Assembly: GCA_037447655.1 (NCBI GenBank) | Contig: JBBHKE010001676.1 | Span: 190,001-254,000, forward strand | Length of the DNA: 64,000 nucleotides | Reading direction: 5' to 3' | Source: Zygnema cylindricum | Lineage: Eukaryota; Streptophyta; Zygnematophyceae; Zygnematales; Zygnemataceae | In this document: positions 49,316-61,116 of the stretch, piece by piece | Numbering within the stretch: the first letter of the stretch is position 1 | Layout of the letters: every line of letters starts with the position of its first letter | The notes under the pieces: generated by a model | What the model was told of the DNA's origin: nothing | Database searches by the model: none | What the model saw: only the letters and a program-made list of their open reading frames with translations | Translations under genes and position numbers: made by a program

Positions 49316-49842
49316 CTGCAAAAAAACAAGAAACAACATATTCCAAAGTCGAACGATTTTCAGCGATTTGCTCCCGAACGTTGACTTGACTGGAGCACGT
49401 GCACTTGACAAGCAGTTCGTAAAGAATGGTTGGCGCATTCCACGCAGGAGAAGCAGGAAACATGAATGACAGGCAAAAGTTTGACTGATTTGACCAGATC
49501 CTACCACTAAGGACTCGCTCAGACAAAATTCTACATTACTTGCTGTGGTTACTACTTCTAAAAGAAAGCAACGGGCCAACTCAAACAGCCCTTAGAGCTA
49601 ATGTTGGCATGAGATTGCAAACTACAAACATCAATTGAGCATATTCAAGAAACTAAGCTCTTCAAAGGGAAATGGTTCCCCAGATAAGGTTTGCTACAAA
49701 CAGTTTCGTTGGATATATCGCTCCGGGGCCGACAAGAATTATTGTAATATATTTGGTGGGAGGTGGGTGTCCTTACATACCTAGTACAAAAAACATTGTA
49801 CGCTAAATTGTACGTGTTTCTAGTCATAGCGTATTCACAACA
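49316..49842. other. Presumed 5' region of the PHD gene
   Basis: The first recovered exon begins in mid-codon at 49315, so at least one more coding exon lies upstream. No frame here gives a convincing Cys-rich start. It could be here or beyond the gypsy fragment. Confidence 0.4.
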
Positions 49843-51125
49843 ATGAAAAAGGTTCAAATCTTGGCCGACTCAACGGTCCCTTTAATGGGATCGTCCATTC
49901 TATCCCTCTATTTTACGAAACTTAACAACCGATACTTCCGGAGGCGACATCCACGTACTTTATTGTGGCACCAGAGACTCCGAAACGTTTCGACTTCCAT
50001 TTTTTCGGTGGTGGATTATCTCACTAAAATGGCCCATTTTCTCCAAACAAAGACCACGACGACGGCCATGGAAGTGGCCGACTTGTTCTATAACGACGTA
50101 TTCCGTTACAATTGTCTAAGAAAATCGTGAGTGATCGAGATCGTTATTTTTTTAGTCATTTGTGGACTCGGCTTTTTAAGCTCTGTGGCATGGAGTTGGC
50201 AATGTCAACGACTTATCATCCGCAAACGGTCAACCTAATGGAGAGAATTAATCGTACTTCGGAGGATCGTTGCGAGCTTATGTCACAATGCACCAACGAG
50301 AATGGGCGAAACATCTCACGGTGGCCGAGGTGGCCTAAAGAAACACGGAGCATTCTTCCACCAACAAAACATCGCTTGAGCTCTATGGGCGACAACCGCG
50401 CTAAATGCAATCTCGTCCAATTGGCGATGGACACCCCAGAGACAACGGATTGTCTCGCCAAATTACAAAATGAACTCAACCAAGCTAAAAGGGAGTTGGA
50501 GCGTGCCAAGAGTCAGCGAGCACGTTACACAAATATGCAATGGCAGGAGGGGAAGTTTCGCATGGGGGATCGAGTGGGACTAAACATGCTAATTTATAGT
50601 GTTATGTATCGGCAAAAAAACTACCGCGTTAACATCGATACCAACCGTACAATTATCTCGGATAGCTATCGGTATTGAAAACCGATATTATCGGTCTTTT
50701 ATATGTGATAACACTAGTTTTGATATATTGTGACAATGCATCTGTAATCGGCAAGCACACAAAAGGTGCATATCGATTATCGAAAAAACCTTGCCGATAC
50801 ACAACACTACTATTTTCACACTCCTCGGGACAATGAGTCGTAAACTATCGGCCAAGTTTACTTGCCCTTTTAGAATAACGAAGTATTACATTGATTTTCC
50901 AAATGCGTGGCGATTTCATAATGTTTCTCATATTTCTCAACTGAAGATATTATGAGATTCCGATGTGGTGTACCCGCAAGGGCGTGATGAAAAGCACCCC
51001 TCTCTCATGGTGCGGAGGATGACTCACGAGTTTACGAAAAGGACTTACACGTTGACAAATTACTTCGCAACTATCGGGAAAAGGGTCTCGCAGGCGTGGG
51101 CCCCTCTAATGTTCGTAGGAAGTTA
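49843..51125 (+). pseudogene. Ty3/gypsy pol remnant (integrase core to chromodomain-side C-terminus)
   Basis: The integrase core is recognisable: VVDYLTKMAHFLQTKTT, then after a frameshift near 50106 IVSDRDRYFFSHLWTRLF, LAMSTTYHPQT and ERINRT. LAKLQNELNQAKRELERAKS and FRMGDRVGL follow. A hAT-like MITE interrupts at 50597-50809. After it, MSRKLSAKFTCPFRI and WRFHNVSHISQLK continue the same protein. Several frameshifts and stops show decay. No LTRs were identified. Confidence 0.85.
50597..50809. mobile_element. hAT-like MITE inserted in gypsy pol (213 bp)
   Basis: TAGTGTTATGTATCGGCAA at the left, inverse TTGCCGATACACAACACTA at the right. Flanks CTAATTTA and CTATTTTC match at 6 of 8. It is a shortened relative of 29286-29739. 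Gypsy protein sequence resumes immediately beyond it. Confidence 0.88.
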
Positions 51126-51126
51126 G

Positions 51127-52092
51127 GGCACTTTCCCATGTAACCGAATCGTTAGTCTTGTAACTTTGGTTTTAACGAAGATTCTCCGCACTACTTTCAA
51201 AGCATTCCTATGTAAAAAAATGAAATCGTTACTTCAGAGTATGACGGATGTAGACGTGGGTGTAATTTGTGACGGTTGTAGACGACTACAAAACTCGCGA
51301 CAATTGATGACGTTTACAAGATGATGACGGTTGTAAACGTATAGCTACTTGTGACATTGTAGATGTTTAGGGTTTGTGACATTTTGACGTCACGCTCAAA
51401 TTATGATAGTGTCGACGTCACAAATTATAAAACTTTCCGCCATGGTTTCCCATACTTATTTCTTAGTCTTTTCTCACTCTACTTGCCATCAAAATACGCC
51501 CAAAGATAGTAAAAATAAATCGTTTATAGAGATCTTTCATTTGACACCATTATTTACGTTTTTCATTGCAAGAATCGTGAGATAAACGCGGTAGTGGGAG
51601 AGGGAGAGACAGAGAGGCTCTTTCACGGTCTTCGCTTTTGTGAAATGGCGTCCGTTGGTCGAGACCCCCTCCACAGCCTTTGTATGGAAAAAAGCTCACA
51701 GAAAAAGGTCACGCACGGGCCGAAAACTTTCATTGGGTTTTTTTTTTGGGTACTCCGCGCACAAAAATTGTTAAGAACTTCCGACACGTGCGACAACATC
51801 TGCCTATTCGCTTACCTCATGGAACTTTATTTAAAATCACATCGCGATATGATTTTATATAAAGTTTGAAGATGAGCTAAAAGGACGCGAAAGTGGCTCG
51901 AAATGCGCTAGACGACAAACTGCATCGCGCTAGACGGCAAATTGTAGTACATATAAAGTTTAAAGGCAACGCAGCTTGTACGGTGGTAATTTCAATTTTA
52001 TAGTACGGCTGCTGATTTTCACGTTTTTTTTCTAAGTTATGGAGGAAAACGACAGAAAATAACTGTAAATTTAGCTCATGGGAAAGTGCCCT
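51127..52092. mobile_element. Harbinger-like element inserted in gypsy-associated repeat
   Basis: Termini GGGCACTTTCCCATG and CATGGGAAAGTGCCC are inverses. The related DNA at 55035-55060 (GAGGAAGTAAATTGCGTC) is the uninserted form; here GGAAGTTA precedes and TAAATTGCG follows, so the target was TAA and the left copy mutated. An imperfect palindrome ATCACATCGCGATATGAT lies at about 51836. Confidence 0.75.
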
Positions 52093-52558
52093 AAATTGCG
52101 ATATTCACGTAGGCGTTCCACTCGAGGCGCTGAGAGGGTGTAATCTTCGAAAGCCCCCCCTCCTCCCCTCCCTTGGCGTGCGCTCAATTGGGGAGGTTTG
52201 GGGGGGGGGAGATATTTTGTGTGATTTACCATGCCTTTTGCCGTACGTTTTGCCGTACTACATCTGTTCGGACAACCACTTCCTACCAAATATATCGCGA
52301 TAATTTTTTAAGGTCCCGGAGCGATTTTCTGGATTTTTGTGGACTTGCGCCCATCTCGTCCGAAGTACATCGCCTTTGGCGACCAGTCAGAAGTGTCGGG
52401 AAGTCCAGTGTCCCATGATTGACGTTCCGCGGGTGACTGTCCACCTCCCGGAGGTGGGTAGCCAAATAATGAGCCGGATGGAAAGATTATTTGCGGGTGA
52501 AGACCAAAAAAGAATCGAACGGTATCTGTTTGCGCTCGGACCTTTGGAGAATCATGGC
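52093..52558. repeat. Gypsy-associated repeat, copy 1
   Basis: Matches 55045-55512 in order: GTAGGCGTTCCACT, AGGCGCTGAGAGGGTGTAAT, CCCCCCTCC, CGGACAACCACTTCCTACCA, GAAGACC...AAAAAATCGAACGG. Contains CCACCTCCCGGAGGTGGG. May be the 3' flank or LTR of the gypsy element; not resolved. Confidence 0.65.
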
Positions 52559-53250
52559 ACTTTCCCATGTGCTAAAGTTACATTTATTTTTCTGTCGTTT
52601 TCCTTTATAACTTGGAAAAAATGGAAAAAATCTGCAGCCGTACCAAAAAATTCAAATTACCACCGTACAAGGTGCGTTCCATTAAAACTTTAGTTGTACC
52701 GCAGTTTGTCGTATATCGCGATGCAGTTTATCGTTTAGCGAGTTTCGACCCACTTTCGCGTCCTTCCAGATAATCTTCAAACTTTAATAAAATCACCTCG
52801 CGAGGTGATTTTAAATAATGTTTCACGACGTGGGCGAATATGCATATGGTTTTGCACGCGTCGGAGGTTTGTGACAAAATTTTCCTAAAAAAAAAGATCC
52901 ACTGCATGTTTATAGCATGTACGCACTTTTTTCCGTGCACCTTTTTCTGTACAGAGGCAGTGGAGGGGTTTGGACCAACGGACGCCATTTCGCAAAAGCG
53001 AAGTCCGTGAAAGCGCCTCTCTCTCTCTCCCTCTCCCACTATCGCGTATATCTCACAGTTATTGCAATGTAAAAAATCAAGAAAGGTATCAAATGAAAGA
53101 TCTCTGAAAACAATTCTTTTGGTTGTCTTTTAGCTTATTTTGATGGCAGGTACAGTGAGAACGGACGATAAAACAAAATCGGAAAACCATGGCGGAATGT
53201 TTTAGATTCAGTGACGTCGACGCTATCATAAGTGAGCGTGACGTCAATAT
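52559..53250. mobile_element. Harbinger-like element copy with 26-bp palindrome
   Basis: Starts GGCACTTTCCCATGTGCTAA, similar to the terminus at 51127 in opposite orientation order. The perfect palindrome at 52788-52813 extends the shared 22-bp core. No right terminus was found before GTAC-rich DNA. Confidence 0.55.
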
Positions 53251-53254
53251 GTCA

Positions 53255-53833
53255 CATTTCAGTACTTTTAGGGTTATTAAATGGGGTTTGAGGAATTTAG
53301 GGTACATTCTCGTGCATTCTCATATATTTCTGTTAAACAACCAGCTTTTTTTCGTACGTAAACGTATAGTGTCCGTATATTTTCGTACTTTTGACGGTTT
53401 TTATTTTTAGATTATTAAGGTACATTTTCGTACGTTTCCGTATATTTCAACTATACGGATTTACATCTTTCGTACGTCTACGTATAGCGTCCGTATATTT
53501 ATGTACTTTTAGGTTTATTAAAGGGGGAATTTCAGGGTGTTTAGGGTACTTCCCGTACATTTCGTACATTCCGGTAAATTACAGTTCAACTGCCTTACAT
53601 TATCCGTACTCTTCAGTTTTTTATGGTGCACCTTTTGTACAATACCGTACTTTTTCGTACGTTTATCGTATCTTTTCGGGTTTTTTAGGATTTTTTAGGG
53701 TTAAGGGGATGGTTTTCGTACGTTTTCGTACACCGTACAGCGAAAACTAAACGACTTTTATGAAAAATATAAAAGTCGCGAATACTACGTAGTTTTCGGA
53801 AAAAAATCCAAATCCGTACGAATAGGACAACTA
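53255..53833. repeat. GTAC-rich element, left end lost, copy 2
   Basis: Ends with CGTACGAATAGGACAACTA as at 33179; interior dense in GTAC and TTTTAGGG. Confidence 0.65.
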
Positions 53834-54078
53834 GGAAAAAAACCCTAATTAGAATAACGATTCACAATGTAGCGTTGTCGTGGGTCACAGTACGGACCGC
53901 CGTACCGCTAGCACAATGTAGCGTTGTCGTGCGTCGCAATATTGAGCCGTACGCCTGACACAATCTAAAGTTGCCAACAGTCCCCAGCAAAGACTACCAC
54001 CCGTACCGGCCCCTAAAAAAGCGTCGTTAAAAGTAAGTGCGGTCCGCCAAAAGTGACGCATAGCGTGCAGATTGACCA

Positions 54079-54798
54079 TAGATGTCCCGTGCGCATAATA
54101 CGCACGAAACAAACGAGCGAATACTATGCACGATACGCATTTAACGTTGAATAAAATGTTATAAAATGCGTATCTGCCTATGTAGCAATACATTTTTGTA
54201 CATTTCCTGACGATGTCCCTACATTTCCTACGATGCACCTTTAAGGGTTATTTATAGGATTTGTAGGGCTTTAGAGTACCTTTCCTTGCATTCCGTATGT
54301 TTCAGTATAACTGCTCCACACTTTTCATACATGTAAGTACATCGTCCGTAGTTTCCGTGCCTGTTAAGGTTACATATTTTAGGGTTTGAAGGGTTCATTT
54401 CCGTACAGTCCCGTATATTTCAATACAGCTACGCTATACTTTTCGTGCAGTTACGTACACTGGTCGTACATTTTCGTACATATTAAGGTATTTAAAGGGG
54501 CGATTTTAGGGTTTTTAGGGTACATTGTCGTACATTCCTTTATATTTGAGTACAAATGACAAAAAAATGTTTTATCATTAGGTTTTGTATGGTACACTTT
54601 CCGTATATTACTGTACATTTTTGTTAATTTTCTGTACATTTTAAGATTTTTTTCAGGATTTTCTATGATTACGCTCTCTGTACATTTTTGTACATGTTCG
54701 TACAGCGGAAACTAAACGGATTTTAAGAAAAGTATAAAAGTCGCGAATACTACGTTAAAATCGGAAAAAAATACAAATCAGTACAAATTGGACAATTA
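54079..54798. mobile_element. GTAC-rich element, copy 3 (720 bp)
   Basis: Begins TAGATGTCCCGTGCGCATAA and ends AATTGGACAATTA, aligned end to end with 32482-33179. Confidence 0.65.
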
Positions 54799-54984
54799 GG
54801 GCTCAAACCATTACATTGGCTAAAAACTGTATACAAGCATAAACACACACAACACGAAACTCCCCCGTGTAACGGGCTCATTTTGTCTTGTAATGGAAAA
54901 AATAGAATTATGGATTGTATTTCGGGTTTTGTTTTTTTTTAAAGGGCACCGAATTGGCGTTATATACTCTAATAGCGATTGACG

Positions 54985-55512
54985 GTGTAGTATCGGGAAA
55001 AGGGTATCGGAGGCGTGGACCCCTCCAATTTCCGCGAGGAAGTAAATTGCGTCATTCATGTAGGCGTTCCACTGGAGGCGCTGAGAGGGTGTAATTTCCC
55101 CGAAAGCCCCCCCTCCCCCCCCGTGGCGCGCGCTCAATTGGGGGGGAGGGGGGAGATCTTTCGTACGATTTACCGTGCCTTTTACCGTAAGTTTTTGCCG
55201 TACTATTATCTGTTCGGACAGCCACTTCCTACCACATATATCGCGATAATTTTTGTAGGTCCCGGAGCGATTTTCTGGATTTTTGTGGACTCGCGTCCAT
55301 CTCGTCCGAAGGTACATCGCTTTGGCGACGAGTCAGAACTGTCGGGGAAGTCCAGCGTCCCACGATTGACGTTTCGCACTTGACTGTCCAGTGTCCACCT
55401 CCTGGAGGTGGGTACTCAAATAAAGAGCCGGATGGAAAGATTCTTCGCGGGTGAAGACCCAAAAAAAAATCGAACGGTATCTGTTTGCGCTCGGACGTTT
55501 GGAGGATCACGA
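54985..55512. repeat. Gypsy-associated repeat, copy 2 (uninterrupted)
   Basis: Starts GTATCGGGAAAAGGGTATCG after a MITE end and continues through the site that is occupied at 51127 in the other copy. Contains CCACCTCCTGGAGGTGGG near 55397. Confidence 0.7.
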
Positions 55513-55823
55513 TCGGATCTTTTGTAATGATAGTTTTATGAAAAAACAAAAAAAAACAGCATTTCGATTGGCACCACGTAAACCTCAGTCGTGTTACGTC
55601 CGAAAATCGTCAAAGATTATTCAAGCGCAAAATTTTAATGTCACAATCTGTACAAGCTGACGGAATTACTAAACTGTAAAATAGATACGTGTCGTACTAT
55701 ATATATAACTTTACAAACTGGAACTGTAATGTTTTAAAATCCAAAGTCCTTCCCACCGAAGTCAATGGATGGAAAAGCGCGTCAAGAGGATCCTCCGGCA
55801 AAAAAAATCTCGTGGCTTTAGGT

Positions 55824-56530
55824 CATAGTTCAAAAGTAGGCGTTTTTATGGTAGGCCTCTGGTAGGCGCACAAAACTTGGCACAAAACTCGCGTAGAGTA
55901 GGCATACTGTATGTGTGTGCGTTTGTGCACACCCCTGTACGAACGTACGAATCTGACGTATGATCAGAGTAAAGCGCACGCCGCCGAACGAATTTTTTTA
56001 GCGAACTGACACGGATTAGGATGACATTGCGCGGGAACAAAAACCAGGAAAAAAAAAAAACCCAGGAAAAAAAAAAACCGCGGACGGCAAAAAAACCGCG
56101 GTATTTTGGGCAGTGAGGATTTTTTTTTTATCGTCCCATACTGCGTGGTTGGTCAATTTGAGGCTTTATTTAGTGTGGCCTTCAAAATTGCAGACGCTAA
56201 TATGACAGATAGTCCTATCGTAAGTTGTGTTATGGGCTTTTCATGTGATCTTCTTAGATCGCTACTTTTATCAGCGACCGTCCGATCGTATGAATCTGAC
56301 GGTTTAAATAAAAATGACCTTAAAGCTCACAGAAAAAAAATAAATTGTCCGAATGTTTTTCAAAATTTAGACATGACGTTTAATTCTCTATTGATCGATG
56401 TGCAACTCAACCCTGTTACTATTTTTTAAAATTTTGCGGCCAATACAATATGGGTCTTTAGGTCATATTGTGTGTTTTGCGTACAATAGGCATATTGTAT
56501 GGGCGTACTTTCACCTACTTTTGAACTATG
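55824..56530. mobile_element. hAT-like MITE, CATAGTTC family, copy 3 (707 bp)
   Basis: CATAGTTCAAAAGTAGGCG at the left, CACCTACTTTTGAACTATG at the right; CTTTAGGT on both sides (55816-55823, 56531-56538) is a perfect 8-bp duplication. The interior is partly homologous in reverse to the other two copies and carries extra sequence. Confidence 0.9.
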
Positions 56531-56599
56531 CTTTAGGTAGATTCGATCCACCCTGTCCTGGCCCATGCGACTTTCATATGTGATCGCTCCTCTGTGCTT

Positions 56600-57520
56600 T
56601 CCAAGTGTACGAATTGTAAGTGTCCATGAGGACACTTACCACAAATGGGATTGATTTGACCGTTTTTACCAAAGTATAGTGAACGCCAATTCATACTTTT
56701 AATGTACAGCATGTTTGTCGTCATGTGAACGCATTTTGGCGTTTTCCCCTTTTCGACCCCCAGGCAAGAGAATCCAGCCCAAAAATAACTTATTTTAAAA
56801 TCATCTCGAGGGGGTGTTTTTAGTTAGAGTACAACCCAAACAGCGAATGAAAAACGACCCACGCACGCGTCATGCGAGCGGGAAATTTTTAGGGCGAAAG
56901 AGAGTCCTCGCTATTTTTCTCTATGCCCGCCACGCGCATGTACGGAAAATAATTTGCAGAGGTCTCGGACCTCCACTTTCATACATGGGTCTTTGTCCAA
57001 ATTTTTCGTCGTCGTCGCCTCTCCCCTCTCCCTCTCACACTATCGGTGTCATCTCACACTTTATAGAACGAGACACTACAATATTGATATTAAATGAAAG
57101 ATCTATGATTTCTATTTTTTTTGACAATTTTTAGGGTTTTTTTTAATGGCAAATCGAGTGAAAAAAGTCGAAAAAACGAAATCGGGAAACCATGGCGGAA
57201 AGTTCTTGAATGAGTGACGTCGACGTTGTCACGAGTGGGCGTGACGTCACAATGTCACCAAACCCTAAATGTCTACAATTTCACAAAAATCTAGACGTCC
57301 ACCACTGTCGCTGTTTTTGTTGGCGTCGCTAATCGTCGGAAGTTTCGTAGTCGCCTTCAATCGTCACAAGATGTACCTACGTCTACAACCGTCATATGTC
57401 AAAGTTCCGATTTCATTTTCACACATTGGGACGCTTTTCAAAGTAGTAGAAAGAATCTTCACTATAGTCCAAAATACTTTTTCAAAGTACCGATTACATG
57501 GGGACACCCCCTCAATGTTT
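56600..57520. repeat. Harbinger-like element relative, partial
   Basis: Shares the ordered blocks of 57569-58513 (CATGTTTGTCGTCATGTGAA, GAATCCAGCCC, CACTTTCAT, CCATGGCGGAAAGTTCTTGA). The palindrome position is degenerated (ATCATCTCGAGGGGGTG near 56803). Ends near CCGATTACATGGGGACACC. Confidence 0.6.
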
Positions 57521-57568
57521 ACGCTTGGAAACTTGGAGAATGTCCATACTCCAAAGCTCTCCAGTTAA

Positions 57569-58513
57569 AGGTACGTCCCCATGTATTAAAGTATATAATA
57601 TTCTTTGTCTTTTTGCCCTTAAATTCAGGGAACTTTGACAAAAACTTTAACCGTACGAGAAATTATTTTTTACCAAAGTAGAGTGAACGTCAATTCATAC
57701 TTTGGATGTATGGCGTGTTTGTCGTCATGTGAACACATTTTGGGGTTTTCCCCTTTTCGACCCACGGGCAGGAGAATCCAGCCCAAAAAAAAACTTCATC
57801 CAAAATCACCACGAGGGGGTGATTTCAGTTCAAGTACTGCCCAAACAACGAATGAAAAACGAACCACGCACGCGCCACACGATTTGTAAAAATTTTGGAC
57901 GAAAAGTCCCCGCTATTTTTATCCGTGCCCGTCACGCGCTATGTATGGAAAAAAATTTGCAGGGGTCTTGGACTTCCACTTGCATTCATGGGTCCTTTGC
58001 ATAATATTTTGCCGTCATCGCCTCTCCTCTCTGCCTCTCACACTATTGCTTGTATCTCACACTTTTTAGATTGAGACACGACAATATTGGTATAAAATGA
58101 AAGATCTATAAAAAATAAATTTTTTGATTTTTTTTACGTTTATTTAATGGCAAGTCAAATGAGAAAAGTAGAAAAAGCGAAATCGAGAAACCATGGCGGA
58201 AAGTTCTTGATTGCGTGACGTCGACGTTGTCATAAGTGAGCGTGACGTCACAATGTCACCAAACCCTAAACATCTGCAATTTCACAAATATCTAGCTGTC
58301 TACAACTGTCGTTGTTTTTGTTGACGTCACCAATCGTCGGAAGTTTCGTAGTCTCCTTCAATCGTCACAAAGTTGTACCTACGTCTACAACCGTCACATG
58401 TTAAAATTCCGATTTCATTTTCGCACATTGGGACGCTCTTCAAATTAGTACGGAGAATCTTCACTACAGTCCAAAATACTTTATCAAATTACCGATTACA
58501 TGGGGACGTATCC
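57569..58513. mobile_element. PIF/Harbinger-like element, complete (945 bp)
   Basis: AGGTACGTCCCCATGTATTA and TACATGGGGACGTATCC are inverse termini; TAA flanks both sides (57566-57568, 58514-58516). The centre has a degenerate palindrome (AAATCACCACGAGGGGGTGA near 57803). No transposase. Reference copy for the relatives at 14803, 22807 and 56600. Confidence 0.82.
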
Positions 58514-58716
58514 TAACATGTTTCTCTAGGCGGTTCCATTAAAGGTACGGATACGTTTACTGGCCGTGATATTTTGCAATGACGGATCAATAAACAGCCT
58601 GTCACCGTCGTTGGCTCATTTTGGTTCGTACCACGTAGGTTCGTGTTCATAAAAAGATTCTTCAAACGAAAAAAACTAAAATCTGAACGAATATATGTAA
58701 CAGTGGAGGTACAGTA

Positions 58717-59260
58717 CACCGCGCATCGTTATTAGTGTCAAAGTTTAAATAGTGTGTAAGTAAATATACCGTTATTGACGCTGATTAAGAATTTGAAAAT
58801 TTGAAAAAAAAAGGTTTATTATAATTTCTGCGTTAACGCTAATTTGGGGACAACAAAAATGGAATATTCTCCGTACGATTGTAGACATTAATCTATGTAA
58901 CCGTACACAATCTTAAAAATTGTACAACGGCGCCAAATCAAGTATCCGTATCGATCAGACAATTTACGGCGGTTACGTGTTAACGCTATACCGCGTAACG
59001 TAAAGTTTAATTTCATTTTTTTTGGTTTGACGTTTACGGAAATGGTTAACACGCCACACCGTTTCTACATGTAACTTGGACGTATGGTCGTATTTTTGTT
59101 TGTCCGTATCTCATGTATTCTAATAACGTCCTTTTTGGGTGGTTTTATTAAAGTTAAGTATGCTAATATGTGTATTAATTGTAATAAGGGTGTTACCTCG
59201 TCTATCTTTCAAACGTCTCACAAGTATTAACGTCAACGTTGTTCCGTATTAGAGTAAATG
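58717..59260. mobile_element. Tc1/mariner-like MITE, right end diverged or lost
   Basis: TA then CACCGCGCATCGTTATTAG and the same interior start as 14119-14658. Similarity fades after about 58950 and no right terminus is clear. Confidence 0.6.
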
Positions 59261-59678
59261 ATGACACTAAAATGAACCAAAAAGTATATACCGACCAACC
59301 AATTAATAATTCACGTCACGTGATTCGTCCCCAAAGATTACACGTGTCGTATTTTTTATCCATGCAAACATTATGGCTTTTTTTAATATGCATCAAAACA
59401 GGCATGTCTTACCCGCGCCTTTCCAAAAAAAATCCGTACATTCAATGAGCTGCCATGTTTTCTCACGCCTTTTTCATGAAAAACGTCCATTGTGAACCAC
59501 GTGCATAATCCTACGTTGAAAACTAATGCATATTTTAAAACTTTTTCGTTATCACCGTGTCGTTTTTAAAATGGAAATATTTGACTTCAAACAAAATATT
59601 TGATTTAAAAATTTTGATGGTTCAAATTTTTACCAAGCATTTCCCTCTTTTTTTTCACAACAGATTCCCTTCCCCTCC

Positions 59679-59686
59679 TATATATA
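59679..59686 (+). promoter_or_regulatory. Possible TATA box
   Basis: TATATATA in a pyrimidine-rich context, about 125 bp before the ATG at 59809. Only positional evidence. Confidence 0.35.
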
Positions 59687-59808
59687 CTCGTCGTTAACTC
59701 CAACAATGGCACTCTTTTCCTCCCTTTGCATCTACCTTCGTTGTTGCATTTTATTTTTGTTGCTTCATATTTATCTTTCACAAGTTGCCGTGACTATCTT
59801 AAGAAAAT

Positions 59809-60208
59809 ATGTGGCCCATTACCACCTTTTTTGCGGCGAAAGCTAAGGCTCCCGCAGTATTTTTCCCACCTCCGGTTGAGGAGGAGATGGAGTGGGGCGA
59901 GAAAGAGGGGGAGGGAGAGGGAGGTGAAGGGATGGGATCACCAAATGATGACACCCTCATGGAAGGCGGTGGGTTCGATTTTGGTTCACCCCCAAATTCA
60001 TCTCCGGACTCACCGCCAGACTCACCGCGTGTGGAACACGATATCAGCTCGGTGGTGAGACGCAAGCTCCAACACGTGTCGACAAAGGTTGCACGCGTTC
60101 GTGTAATCAATTGGATGATTGCGGATTGTTATATAAACGGAAAGGAGTGCCTTATACGGAGGACCGTGAAGAAGTTTCCGGAACACTTTACGGGCGAATA
60201 TAATACAA
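59809..60208 (+). CDS. Unidentified acidic/proline-rich frame with conserved-looking end (possible first exon)
   Basis: I do not recognise this gene. From the ATG, the N-terminus is Glu/Gly-rich (EKEGEGEGGEGMGSP), then Pro/Ser-rich (SPPNSSPDSPPDSPR), then a basic, more structured part (RKLQHVSTKVARVRVINWMI ... RRTVKKFPEHF). The frame meets an apparent donor AATACAA|GTAAGC at 60208, so it may be a first exon. No next exon was assigned. It could be part of a transposable element together with the frames at 61-63 kb. Confidence 0.4.
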
Positions 60209-61116
60209 GTAAGCAATATTAACTTTTTATTCTTACCTTATATGACTTTTTACCGCTGCTTACATTTTGTTTCTCAACATAGAATTCGCTTATATTGTGG
60301 CATTTTGTTTATCTCTACCTTTATGTGTTCGTTCGAATTTATATTTATTTTTTCCACGCCCCCACCACATTTTCTTAATGTTGTTATGTTAGATTCTCTT
60401 GCACCGTCGTGAAACACCGACGACAACGTGTCGTCGCTTCTGGTTCTAATATACTAATATTGTTAGCAGGCTGCCACATTGAAGCGCCGACGCATGGATG
60501 AAGAAATTGAACTGGCGACGACAATTCGTCGTCGCGACAACGATAAAAATGACAAACTACAATACCGAGCACATTTTAGTTTTTTGTTTTTAGTTAGTAC
60601 AATAAGTATGAACCTTCGTATGGTCGACAAGGCTTTGTCTTTGTCCCATTGTTGGAATCGCGGAATCATTAAACCGCGTGCTTTTTTTATTCACTTTCGT
60701 CGTCACACTGTTGGATTATCCAAAAAAAATTGGGACACGACGACTTTCCTTTGTCGCGGACCACGCAGTCTGTGAGTGTAATTTGCACGTCGTTGCCATT
60801 CTTGGAATCTTCTAAGCAGTGAACCGCGACAACTCCTAATTTTGTTTCGTCGTCACACAGTTGGAATGATCAAATTGATTGGGTTAGCGCCGACTTCGTG
60901 CCGTCGCGAACAACACAATCTGTAAGTATATTTCGAACGCATATAATGCATTAAAACCTCATGCGTTATTTTTACGTTCGACCTGTCATTTTTAAGACAA
61001 ACTCGTATATTCTCTCATCTTTTTGTGTAACCGCCTCTTTTTCGTTTTTTTTTTGTCACGTGTGGCTAATTTACATGGAGGGCAGCAGCCAATCGTAAAG
61101 GCAACACCGTAATGTC

